A DNA stretch of 40,445 bases, taken from positions 1 through 40,445 of the forward strand of contig JBJKYL010000015.1 in the NCBI GenBank assembly GCA_045561055.1, read 5' to 3'. The stretch is from SMWC01 sp045561055 (GTDB lineage Bacteria; Pseudomonadota; Gammaproteobacteria; Steroidobacterales; Rariloculaceae). The notes under the pieces were generated by a model. That model did no database searches. It was given only the letters and a program-made list of their open reading frames with translations, and was not told the DNA's origin. Of the stretch, positions 8,545-16,095 are shown piece after piece. How positions within the stretch are numbered: the stretch's first letter is position 1; each line of letters begins with the position of its first letter. Position numbers and translations under genes: made by a program.

Positions 8545-10473
8545 ATGTCCGGTTCTGTCTCTACTAACGACGTGATCCAGCGTATTTCTTCTGCTTTCGA
8601 AACTTTGATCAAATGGATGAACGCTGCTGGCGTCACCTGGATATTCGCGCTAATGTTCCTAATCTGCGCAGATATTGCTGGCCGAACCCTTTTCGATAGC
8701 CCCATACAGGCCGTACCGGAAATTGTGGCCTTCTCGCTAGTCGGTTGTATATTTCTTCAACTCGCGTTCGCAGTGCAGACGAATCGCTTGACACGCGCGG
8801 AAGTGTTCCTCGAATACATTCGGCGAAGCAACCCGCAAATCGGTCAAATACTACAGCTGATAGCGGCTGGAATGGGTTGCTTCGTTCTTACCATCATTAC
8901 CATTGGCACATTGCCTGATTTTTGGCGGGCATTCCAGACGAGCGAATTCACCGGCGTTGAGGGAATCTACACGCTACCGATTTCACCGATAAAGTTTACC
9001 GTTGTTCTCGGTTCTGCTGCTGCGGCGTTTGAGTTTTTACGGCAACTCTTTAAGCGACCAGCGTATATAATGGGCCCGGCACAGACCACGAAGGTCGCAC
9101 TCGGAACCGTCGTAACACTAGGCAGTATTGCACTCGCATCGATACTATTTGAGACAGTAGGTCTCGCCGATCGTACTGTCGGTGCTCTAGCAATCATAAC
9201 GGTCCTAGTTTTCATCGCGCTAGGCGTACCGATTTCAATTTCATTATTGATCGTTGGTTTTATCGGTGTCGGAATATTGAAGCGCGATTTTAATATCGCT
9301 ACCGATACACTGTCGTTGACCACCCAAGGAACAGTCGCCGAGTATGTCTTCGCGACCGTTCCTTTATTCGTCTTAATGGGACTCTTCGTAAGCGTATCGG
9401 AGATCGGGCGCGATAGTTTCCGAGCAGCACAACAGATCTTCGGTCGATTTCGCGGCGGCTTAGGCGTTGCAACTGTAGCCGCCAACGCTGTATTCGCCGC
9501 GATTACTGGCATCTCTATCGCATCTGCCGCGATTTTCGCCAAAATCGCCGTACCCGAGATGGTCAGCAGGGGCTACACGCCACGATTTTCCGTAGGCCTA
9601 ACTGCAGGATCTTCAGTCCTCGGTATGCTAATCCCGCCAAGCCTTTTATTAATTATCTATGGGGTGATTGCCGAAGTTTCGATCGGCGCATTATTTGTTG
9701 CGGCTATTATCCCTGGCATCATACTGGCAGCCGCATTTGGAGTAGGCGTCATCGCTATGGCATTTTTTTGGCCTACTTTCGTCGGCCGAGTTGATACGCT
9801 GAAAACCGGTCCAGACTCTGCTAGTCCAGGTAATTTTATTGGCGGAATCATGCCCGTACTCATGCTGATCCTGCTGGTGTTGGGTGGTATCTACGGCGGT
9901 GTTTTTACCCCTACTGAGGCGGGCGCAGCGGGCGCGCTTGCCGCCATGTGTATTGCGCTAGTGAAACGTCGTCTTACGATATCCGGACTCTGGGAGGTCA
10001 TACGTGAAACCGGCCAGGTTAGTGTCACAATTCTCTTTCTGATCGTCAGTGCTAGTACGTTCAGCCGGATGTTGACTTTAACCGGATTACCGGCAGACAT
10101 GGCAGGTTATCTTGGGGGCAGCGAATTAGGACTTATGGGATTCCTAGCCGCTTATCTACTGTTATTAATAGTTCTCGGCACAGTCCTAGATTCAACGTCG
10201 ATCTTACTGATTCTTTTACCACTAGTACTCCCCGTCGTTACTGAGCTCGGCGGCAATCTGGTCTGGTTTGGAATCGTTACCGTCATCGGGGTGGAGATAG
10301 GCCTGTTGACACCTCCGCTCGGACTTAGCGTTTACGTAATCAAATCCACGCTCGATGATGACAACATTACTCTCGGCACGATCTTTTCAGGAGCACTCCC
10401 GTTTGTTTTGATAACGATGGCCGTAACCATACTAATTATGGCTTTCCCATCGCTAAGCCTGATGCTTCTATAG
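8545..10473 (+). CDS. dctM: TRAP transporter fused DctQM permease (system 2)
   Basis: Single polypeptide of 642 residues joining a four-helix DctQ domain (about 1-175) to a DctM domain (about 200-642) through an extra membrane segment. Signatures in the DctM half are TVPLFVLMGLF, GSSVLGMLIPPS, VFTPTEAGAAGA and LLTPPLG. Both halves are clearly close to the separate DctQ and DctM of system 1, so this is probably a fused paralogue (or the other is a split one). It begins 19 bases after the dctP stop. There is no obvious ribosome binding site before the ATG at 8545, so translation may depend on coupling with dctP. It is the last gene of the 3951-10473 run. Confidence 0.96.
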   Translation: MSGSVSTNDVIQRISSAFETLIKWMNAAGVTWIFALMFLICADIAGRTLFDSPIQAVPEIVAFSLVGCIFLQLAFAVQTNRLTRAEVFLEYIRRSNPQIGQILQLIAAGMGCFVLTIITIGTLPDFWRAFQTSEFTGVEGIYTLPISPIKFTVVLGSAAAAFEFLRQLFKRPAYIMGPAQTTKVALGTVVTLGSIALASILFETVGLADRTVGALAIITVLVFIALGVPISISLLIVGFIGVGILKRDFNIATDTLSLTTQGTVAEYVFATVPLFVLMGLFVSVSEIGRDSFRAAQQIFGRFRGGLGVATVAANAVFAAITGISIASAAIFAKIAVPEMVSRGYTPRFSVGLTAGSSVLGMLIPPSLLLIIYGVIAEVSIGALFVAAIIPGIILAAAFGVGVIAMAFFWPTFVGRVDTLKTGPDSASPGNFIGGIMPVLMLILLVLGGIYGGVFTPTEAGAAGALAAMCIALVKRRLTISGLWEVIRETGQVSVTILFLIVSASTFSRMLTLTGLPADMAGYLGGSELGLMGFLAAYLLLLIVLGTVLDSTSILLILLPLVLPVVTELGGNLVWFGIVTVIGVEIGLLTPPLGLSVYVIKSTLDDDNITLGTIFSGALPFVLITMAVTILIMAFPSLSLMLL

Positions 10474-10659
10474 AATTATTCTAAATATAGCAGGAACTCA
10501 GCTTTACAAAACTTGTCGACAACCTCTACCCGAATTGTATCGTTTCCGTTAAATTGTTTAGACCTCCTTAATCTGGTTTTGCCGCTTTAGATCTCGACCA
10601 GAAATAAAAAGCTACCTTAACCGCGAGAACTTATAAATCACACCTATCTGGAGAATCAC

Positions 10660-10956
10660 ATGTCTCATCTAGTACTGGTTGTTACCGTAAAAACAGACCC
10701 GAGCATCGTCGATAGATTGAAACCGGCAATGCTCCATAACGCCGAACAATCCGTATTAGAAAACGATTGCTACCAGTTTGACGTCATCGTCTCGCAGGAG
10801 GACGAGAACACGTTTATGTTTTACGAAGTATATAAAGATGAGGAAGCGCTAGCCTCGCACCGCAAAACACCGCACTTTTTAAATTACTTCAATCTTATGC
10901 AGGAGCTAGGCGACAAAGTCGAGCGCGTAGCTCAGCTACACGACAAGCTGAGCTGA
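10660..10956 (+). CDS. antibiotic biosynthesis monooxygenase (ABM) domain protein
   Basis: Small cytoplasmic protein of 98 residues covering one complete ABM ferredoxin-like fold. The family signature F.FYEVY.DEEAL..H..TPHFLNY is present in the second half. Members act as quinol monooxygenases (YgiN), autoinducer-2 processing enzymes (LsrG) or unknown small-molecule oxygenases or isomerases, without added cofactor. The ATG at 10660 follows GGAG at 10651-10654. The 186-base gap upstream holds a 10-base palindrome TTGTCGACAA at 10513-10522 and separates it from the TRAP 2 operon. The next gene is convergent, 24 bases away, with no terminator-like hairpin between them. Confidence 0.88.
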   Translation: MSHLVLVVTVKTDPSIVDRLKPAMLHNAEQSVLENDCYQFDVIVSQEDENTFMFYEVYKDEEALASHRKTPHFLNYFNLMQELGDKVERVAQLHDKLS

Positions 10957-10980
10957 CGGCCGACAAAAAATAGAACAGCG

Positions 10981-11874
10981 CTACTCGACCAGATTGCGAT
11001 CTATTCCAACAGCGACCTCTATCGCCTTGCAGACAGCCGAAGTATCGAGATGTCCTAGACCCAACGAGATAGCAGAATTCATTTTCTGCCTACTGGAAAC
11101 GTAAAGGTCGATCGGCGCTTTAACACTCGCCGCAAACTCTGTAATGATAGAGGCATCTTTCTCGTAAACGTCAAACATAGTACCGCCGCCTTCACGGTAG
11201 TCTGAATTCGCCATCATTTTGCCTCGAATATCGAACATCTTAGATCCACCCGCACCTTCTTTTAATACCTTATGAATGAGCGTCGGATCGAGACCAGCTT
11301 TTTGGCCCATCACCATACATTCCGCTGCGGCGGTGACATGGACGTGCACGAGGTAGTTAGCTAGAAGCTTCATACGGCTACCGTTACCAACTTCACCGCA
11401 GTAAAAATTCGTCGCCGTAAACCCCTCAAGTACTGGCACACAAGTGGAATATGCTGCTTCCTCACCGCTGACATAAATCGAGGCCATCATCTTGGCCAGC
11501 ATCGGGGGCGTTGCACTGATCGGAGCATCGAGAAATATCTTACCTCCCGACTTTAGTTTCTCGTGTGCTGCCAACTTCTGGTCAACGGTTAACGTGCTGC
11601 ATTCAATGAGAATTTGCCCAGGCTGGTCGTGCGCCAAAACGCCCTCAAGAACTTTATCGAGCGCACTCAAATTCGGCAGCGACGCGATCAACACTTCAGC
11701 TCGAGCAGCAACATCGGTTACCGATTCAGCCCGCTCAAGGCCCAGCTCATCCCACACAGCCATACGATCAGGTATAACGTCGAAACCAACGACAGCAAAC
11801 CCATTTTTCAGCAAATTTCCAGCAATATTCCCCCCCATAGGACCTAGACCGATGACACCAACCGTAACGCTCAT
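10981..11874 (-). CDS. NAD(P)-dependent beta-hydroxyacid dehydrogenase (second copy of family)
   Basis: Cytoplasmic member of the 3-hydroxyisobutyrate dehydrogenase family, 297 residues. The Rossmann motif GLGPMGGNI is at 9-17, and the catalytic Lys and partner Asn are at K169 and N173 (SRMKLLANY). The substrate loop starts DAPISATPPMLAK (117-129), where most relatives have DAPVSGG, so the substrate pocket differs from classic 3-HIBDH. The start at 11874 follows GGAGGA on the minus strand with seven-base spacing. It diverges from the TRAP 3 operon across 114 bases and could share its regulation. It is distant from the dehydrogenase at 3951 (different substrate loops), so it is not a recent duplicate. 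Confidence 0.9.
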   Translation of the reverse strand: MSVTVGVIGLGPMGGNIAGNLLKNGFAVVGFDVIPDRMAVWDELGLERAESVTDVAARAEVLIASLPNLSALDKVLEGVLAHDQPGQILIECSTLTVDQKLAAHEKLKSGGKIFLDAPISATPPMLAKMMASIYVSGEEAAYSTCVPVLEGFTATNFYCGEVGNGSRMKLLANYLVHVHVTAAAECMVMGQKAGLDPTLIHKVLKEGAGGSKMFDIRGKMMANSDYREGGGTMFDVYEKDASIITEFAASVKAPIDLYVSSRQKMNSAISLGLGHLDTSAVCKAIEVAVGIDRNLVE

Positions 11875-11988
11875 ATTGCGTTCCTCCGTTTTAGATTCTG
11901 ATAAGACGCATCCCCGCGAAATCAGGGGGTAGGTCTCACTTTACAATAAGTTATAATGAATGGATAACAACAATCGCGAGTATTCCTC

Positions 11989-13071
11989 ATGAAACAACAA
12001 AATAAACCACTGCTCTCTCTGTTTAACATCACTCTGATCGCGATATTCTTAGTAGTAGCAAGTGGTACCGCTCAGGCAGATAGAATCACTCTCCGAATAG
12101 CTTCAGGACATGCGCCGGCCGTCGTTTACGCCGGCCTAATGAAGGATTACTTCCAACCTGAACTAACACGCCGCGTTGAAGAACGTACTGAGCATACATT
12201 GAACTTTATTGAGGGTTACAGCGGCTCAATCGTTAAGACAGCCGAAACCTTGGAGGGTGTTCAGAACGGAATTGTCGATATCGGCGGCTTCTGTTATTGC
12301 TTCGAACCATCTAATCTCCCACTACACGCTTTCCAGACAATGTTGCCGTTCGGTACCATGGATCCAACTATCAGCCTGGCAATAGCACAGGACGTTTACG
12401 AAGCCGTTCCTTACCTCACTAATGTTTTTGAAGACCAGTTTAACCAGAAGTTGCTAGCGCGTGTCGCAGATGCCGGTTACAACCTCGGCACATCATTTGA
12501 TTGGAATTCAGTCGAGGATCTACAGGGAATAAAAATCGCGGGCGCCGGCCTGAATCTGAACTGGCTACGTTACGCTGGAGCTATCCCAGTACAGGGATCA
12601 CTACCCGAGGCTTATACCGGTATCCGAACAAATGTATATGAAGGCTGGGTCATGTTCCCGAGTGCCTGGGTACAACTTAATCTTCACGAGGTTGGTCCCT
12701 ACTACACAATGGTCGGTTTCGGATCGATTACCTGGCACGGTCTGACAATCAATATGGACACTTGGAACCGCCTCCCGATCGATGTGCAAGAAATCATGCT
12801 CGAGGTCGCTACAGATTTCGAGCAACTAACCGGTACAAATAACCTGGAACGTTATGGAAACGACGTTGATACGCTCCGAGAACTGATCACGGTCAAAGAA
12901 CTTGATTCTGACGTAACACTCTCCTGGGCCAATTCGCTCAGAGACTGGCCGAAAGAAATGGCTACCGAACTCGAGGGTATGGGTCTGCCAGCAAAGCTCG
13001 TGCTTGAGACAGCGTTAGAGTCAGCCGAACGACACGGACATACCTGGCCCGTTCGCTACGAACTAGAATAA
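11989..13071 (+). CDS. dctP: TRAP transporter substrate-binding protein (system 3)
   Basis: Periplasmic DctP-type receptor of 360 residues. The signal peptide ends TAQA (30). The usual KIR motif reads GIKIAGAG, with Ala184 in place of the carboxylate-binding Arg. The flanking GAGLNLNW matches GVGLNLRY in the system 1 receptor. A Cys pair (FCYCF, C102 and C104) lies where the ligand cleft should be. A TATAAT hexamer at 11952-11957 may be the -10 of its promoter, but I see no matching -35. It heads a plus-strand operon with dctQ, dctM and a second receptor. Confidence 0.93.
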   Translation: MKQQNKPLLSLFNITLIAIFLVVASGTAQADRITLRIASGHAPAVVYAGLMKDYFQPELTRRVEERTEHTLNFIEGYSGSIVKTAETLEGVQNGIVDIGGFCYCFEPSNLPLHAFQTMLPFGTMDPTISLAIAQDVYEAVPYLTNVFEDQFNQKLLARVADAGYNLGTSFDWNSVEDLQGIKIAGAGLNLNWLRYAGAIPVQGSLPEAYTGIRTNVYEGWVMFPSAWVQLNLHEVGPYYTMVGFGSITWHGLTINMDTWNRLPIDVQEIMLEVATDFEQLTGTNNLERYGNDVDTLRELITVKELDSDVTLSWANSLRDWPKEMATELEGMGLPAKLVLETALESAERHGHTWPVRYELE

Positions 13072-13091
13072 AATGGCATGTTATTCCTCAA

Positions 13092-13113
13092 CCCGTTTGC
13101 AAGCGAAACCGGG
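13092..13113 (+). other. imperfect hairpin between dctP and dctQ (system 3)
   Basis: CCCGTTT (13092-13098) can pair with AAACCGGG (13106-13113) with one bulged base and a seven-base loop. It lies in the 97-base gap between receptor and permease genes. No T-run follows, so it is not a strong terminator. Such hairpins often protect the receptor part of the mRNA and raise its level over the permease; that role is inferred. Confidence 0.35.
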
Positions 13114-13168
13114 CTACGTGTCGTTAACCTCTCTATATTTAGATAGTACCGACTAAGGCAAGACAATA

Positions 13169-13684
13169 ATGTCTCTTATCAATTTAAGCGATCGCTTGTC
13201 CAAATTTCTTCTAGTGCTTGCCGCCGGCTGGGCATTTATTTTAACGTTCTTCATCGTTGCGGATATTGTCGGCCGTAGCGTATTCGACGCGCCGGTCTAC
13301 GGCGTCCGTGAAATCGTAATGAATTCCATAGTAATGATCGTATTCCTCCAAGCCGGTTACGCGATACGAAGCCGTTCAATGCTGCGGGCCGATTTTCTCG
13401 CTCAGAAATTCCCGCCTTTATTCGGACGTATTACGCTTGCGATCGGCTATCTACTGGGTGCGGTATTTTTTCTCATGATCCTAGTCGGTGGCTGGGATAT
13501 GGCTATTCATTCCTGGGTCGCCGGCGAATACGAAGGCGAAGGTGCCCTGCGCGTGCCCGCCTGGCCTACACGTTTCACGATTCTCTTCGGTAGTACCATC
13601 GCATGTATCAACTATCTACTCATGATGTATCTCGACATCTTCCTACCTGAGCGTCTCGACTCAGAAGTAGCTCCTGATGTATAG
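13169..13684 (+). CDS. dctQ: TRAP transporter small permease subunit (system 3)
   Basis: Four-helix DctQ protein, 171 residues, partner of the DctM encoded 27 bases downstream. The first helix WAFILTFFIVADIVGRSVF followed by APVYGVREIV is the family signature. The ATG at 13169 is preceded by AAGG about ten bases upstream, a weak site. It is less similar to the DctQ of systems 1 and 2 than those are to each other. Confidence 0.95.
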   Translation: MSLINLSDRLSKFLLVLAAGWAFILTFFIVADIVGRSVFDAPVYGVREIVMNSIVMIVFLQAGYAIRSRSMLRADFLAQKFPPLFGRITLAIGYLLGAVFFLMILVGGWDMAIHSWVAGEYEGEGALRVPAWPTRFTILFGSTIACINYLLMMYLDIFLPERLDSEVAPDV

Positions 13685-13711
13685 CTGCATGACCAGATCA
13701 ACAAAAACCTA

Positions 13712-15067
13712 ATGTTCGAAGCTAACATAGCGACCGTTTTGATCGTCAGCTTGTTGTTGATGGTCGCCTTGGGTGTACATATCGCAATTGCTCTGGGCAT
13801 GACTAGTGCGCTTGGTGTCTATCTAGTTACCGGCGGGAACTTCGATATCGTACTAAATATGCTGGCGAGCACCGCATATGAATCACTACGCTCATATGAG
13901 TTCGCAGTAATTCCGTTATTTATGTTGATGGGAGAATTTATCGGCAAGTCTGGGGCAGTTACCGACGTCTATCGTGCTATCCATCGCGGCCTAAAACGGA
14001 TCCCCGGTCGTTTAGCCGTCGCTACACTGCTTGGCAACGCGATTTTTTCTTTCGTCACAGGCGTAAGTATCGCATCGGCAGCGGCATTTTCACGCATCGC
14101 TTATCCCGAAATGAAGCGCTTCGACTACCACCGTGGTTTTGCTCTCGGCGCCATCGCCGGATCAAGCTGCCTCGGGATGCTGATTCCACCGAGTGTTCTA
14201 ATGATAGTTTGGGGATTGTTAACCGAGCGCTCTATTGGTCAAATTTTTCTCGCCGGAATACTGCCCGGGTTACTACTACTTAGCCTTTTCGTTACCTATG
14301 TGCTGACGACAGCGATATTTCGCCCAAGTCTCGTAGGAGACGGAAAAGAAAAAACAGCCGGACAACCCGAGTTGAAAAATAGCACCGAGACTACAGATAC
14401 TAGCCCATTACAAGTCTGGGGAAGTGCGCTCGGTATCCTTCTCGTAGTTATGTCGGTTCTAGGCGGTATCTGGTTCGGTATATTCACACCAACTGAAGCT
14501 GCCGGCGCAGGTGCATTTATAAGCCTTGTCATGGCGCTTGCCAAGGGTATGCGTTATCGTGGCATTATTGATGCTATTCTTTCTGTCGGCCGCACGTCTG
14601 CACCCATACTTCTTCTACTTGTCGCGGCCTCTCTCTACTCGAGAACTTTAGCAATGACTGGCGTATCTAACGCTATTCAAGGCGTGTTTCTCGGTACAGA
14701 GATGTTACCGTGGATGATCCTTGCCCTAATGGTCGGTATTTGGTTTGTGCTCGGCATGGTCATCGATTCAATCTCGATCATGCTCTTAACGGTGACGATC
14801 TTCGAGCCGATCGCAGTAAGTCTCGGCTACGACCCAATCGCTTTCGCCATCATCGGCATAATCGCGATTGAAGCCGGTCTTTTGACTCCGCCTTTCGGGC
14901 TGTTGGTCTATACCGTGAAAGCAGCAATTCAAGATGAGGACGACGGTATCTCCATCATGCAAATTTTTAGGAGTTCTACACCTTATTGGTTGGTTATGCT
15001 CTTCGGCATGATTGCCATCGTCAATTTCCCACAAATCGCAACCTACCTACCAAGTCTGGTGTTCTAG
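13712..15067 (+). CDS. dctM: TRAP transporter large permease subunit (system 3)
   Basis: Twelve-helix DctM permease of 451 residues. Signatures are VIPLFMLMGEF, GSSCLGMLIPPS, IFTPTEAAGAGA and LLTPPFG. It forms a complete tripartite transporter with the upstream DctP and DctQ. The cytoplasmic loop near the middle (about residues 205-230) is charged and Thr/Glu-rich, longer than in system 2. There is no clear ribosome binding site before the ATG at 13712. The gene is followed after 20 bases by a second receptor gene, so this permease may serve two binding proteins. Confidence 0.96.
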   Translation: MFEANIATVLIVSLLLMVALGVHIAIALGMTSALGVYLVTGGNFDIVLNMLASTAYESLRSYEFAVIPLFMLMGEFIGKSGAVTDVYRAIHRGLKRIPGRLAVATLLGNAIFSFVTGVSIASAAAFSRIAYPEMKRFDYHRGFALGAIAGSSCLGMLIPPSVLMIVWGLLTERSIGQIFLAGILPGLLLLSLFVTYVLTTAIFRPSLVGDGKEKTAGQPELKNSTETTDTSPLQVWGSALGILLVVMSVLGGIWFGIFTPTEAAGAGAFISLVMALAKGMRYRGIIDAILSVGRTSAPILLLLVAASLYSRTLAMTGVSNAIQGVFLGTEMLPWMILALMVGIWFVLGMVIDSISIMLLTVTIFEPIAVSLGYDPIAFAIIGIIAIEAGLLTPPFGLLVYTVKAAIQDEDDGISIMQIFRSSTPYWLVMLFGMIAIVNFPQIATYLPSLVF

Positions 15068-15087
15068 CGACAGTAAGGAGAAAACGC

Positions 15088-16095
15088 ATGTCCAGGCGGC
15101 ATTTTCTGAAAACATCAGCGCTGATAAGCGCAAGCGTAGCAGCGAGCGGTCCCGGCATCTTCAGCGTAAGGGCGCAGCCCTCGAGAACTGTCCCGTGGCG
15201 CATTATCATGGCTGGATACGGGCCATCTTCTACGAGCTTCAGCCGTGGGCTCGATTTCATCGGCGAAACGCTAGAAAGGCGCTTCCGTAATGATATAGAA
15301 CTCCGGCATATCTACAACATCTCTGACGTCGGTTACGGTGGATCAGAAGACCTTCGATGGCTCGTCGATGCCGGCATATTGACACTGGCCTATGCAACAA
15401 TGTCGACGGGAATCCCTGAGCTGGAAATCGCCGCACTTCCCTTCCTATTCCCGGACACAGCGACGGCTCGTAGTGTCATGGATGGGCCTCTAGGAGATGC
15501 CGCTGCTCGAAGAATCGAAGCCGAGACAAACTATCGGATCCTAGGCTTCTTCGAGAATGGCTTTCGGCATGTCTCCAATGACATTAGGCCAGTGTATACG
15601 CCAGACGATCTTCGCGGCCTAAGCATTCGGCTCTTAGGCATTCAAGCCCGCACCTTTGAGCTTCTCGGCGCCAACCCACGGACAATGCCTTTAGCCGCGG
15701 CTCTCCCACTGCTTGAAGACGGCACGATAGACGGGCAAGAAAACCCTTTTGAGAACACCGTCAGCTACGGCCCTTATCTCTCGCAACGCTACCACACAGC
15801 AACTTTCCACTCCTACCTGTCGCGACCAATCTTTATTAATAGGGCAACGTTCGACGCGTGGCCGGATGATCTACAAACCGAAATGCGGGTGGCAGTCCGA
15901 AACGCAGTAATTTATCAGCGTGAACTTCACGACCAAGCAGAGATTGATTCGCAGAACATCATCCGCGATGCCGGCGGTGAAATTGTCGAACTCACCGCAG
16001 CACAACGCAATGAATTCGTCACTGCTGTCGCTCCAATCTATGCCGATGCTAAAAGCCACTATAGCCAAGAACTTTTAGCTCTAGTGAATCTCTAA
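15088..16095 (+). CDS. dctP: Tat-exported TRAP transporter substrate-binding protein
   Basis: DctP-family receptor of 335 residues, different in type from the three others. It has a Tat signal, SRRHFLK at 2-8, followed by a hydrophobic stretch and a cleavage site near VRAQ (30), so it is exported folded. Unlike its neighbours it keeps the carboxylate-binding Arg in LSIRLLG (R181) and the usual family region FFENGFRHVSND. The ATG at 15088 is chosen because AAGGAG lies at 15075-15080 and the Tat motif follows directly; a longer reading frame inside dctM lacks support. No permease follows, so it probably uses DctQM of system 3, or that encoded elsewhere. Its stop overlaps the stop of the convergent TAXI permease by four bases. 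Confidence 0.92.
   Translation: MSRRHFLKTSALISASVAASGPGIFSVRAQPSRTVPWRIIMAGYGPSSTSFSRGLDFIGETLERRFRNDIELRHIYNISDVGYGGSEDLRWLVDAGILTLAYATMSTGIPELEIAALPFLFPDTATARSVMDGPLGDAAARRIEAETNYRILGFFENGFRHVSNDIRPVYTPDDLRGLSIRLLGIQARTFELLGANPRTMPLAAALPLLEDGTIDGQENPFENTVSYGPYLSQRYHTATFHSYLSRPIFINRATFDAWPDDLQTEMRVAVRNAVIYQRELHDQAEIDSQNIIRDAGGEIVELTAAQRNEFVTAVAPIYADAKSHYSQELLALVNL

Noticed and set aside
8967..9542. 191-codon open frame on the minus strand inside the fused permease
   Set aside because: It is antisense to a clear membrane protein gene, with a composition typical of shadow frames and no recognisable domain.
11960..11975. lac-operator-like GGATAACAA before dctP of system 3
   Set aside because: Only a short match with no symmetrical partner half.
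14986..15087. Longer start for the Tat receptor inside dctM
   Set aside because: The extension is out-of-frame dctM sequence, and AAGGAG plus the Tat motif fit the ATG at 15088.
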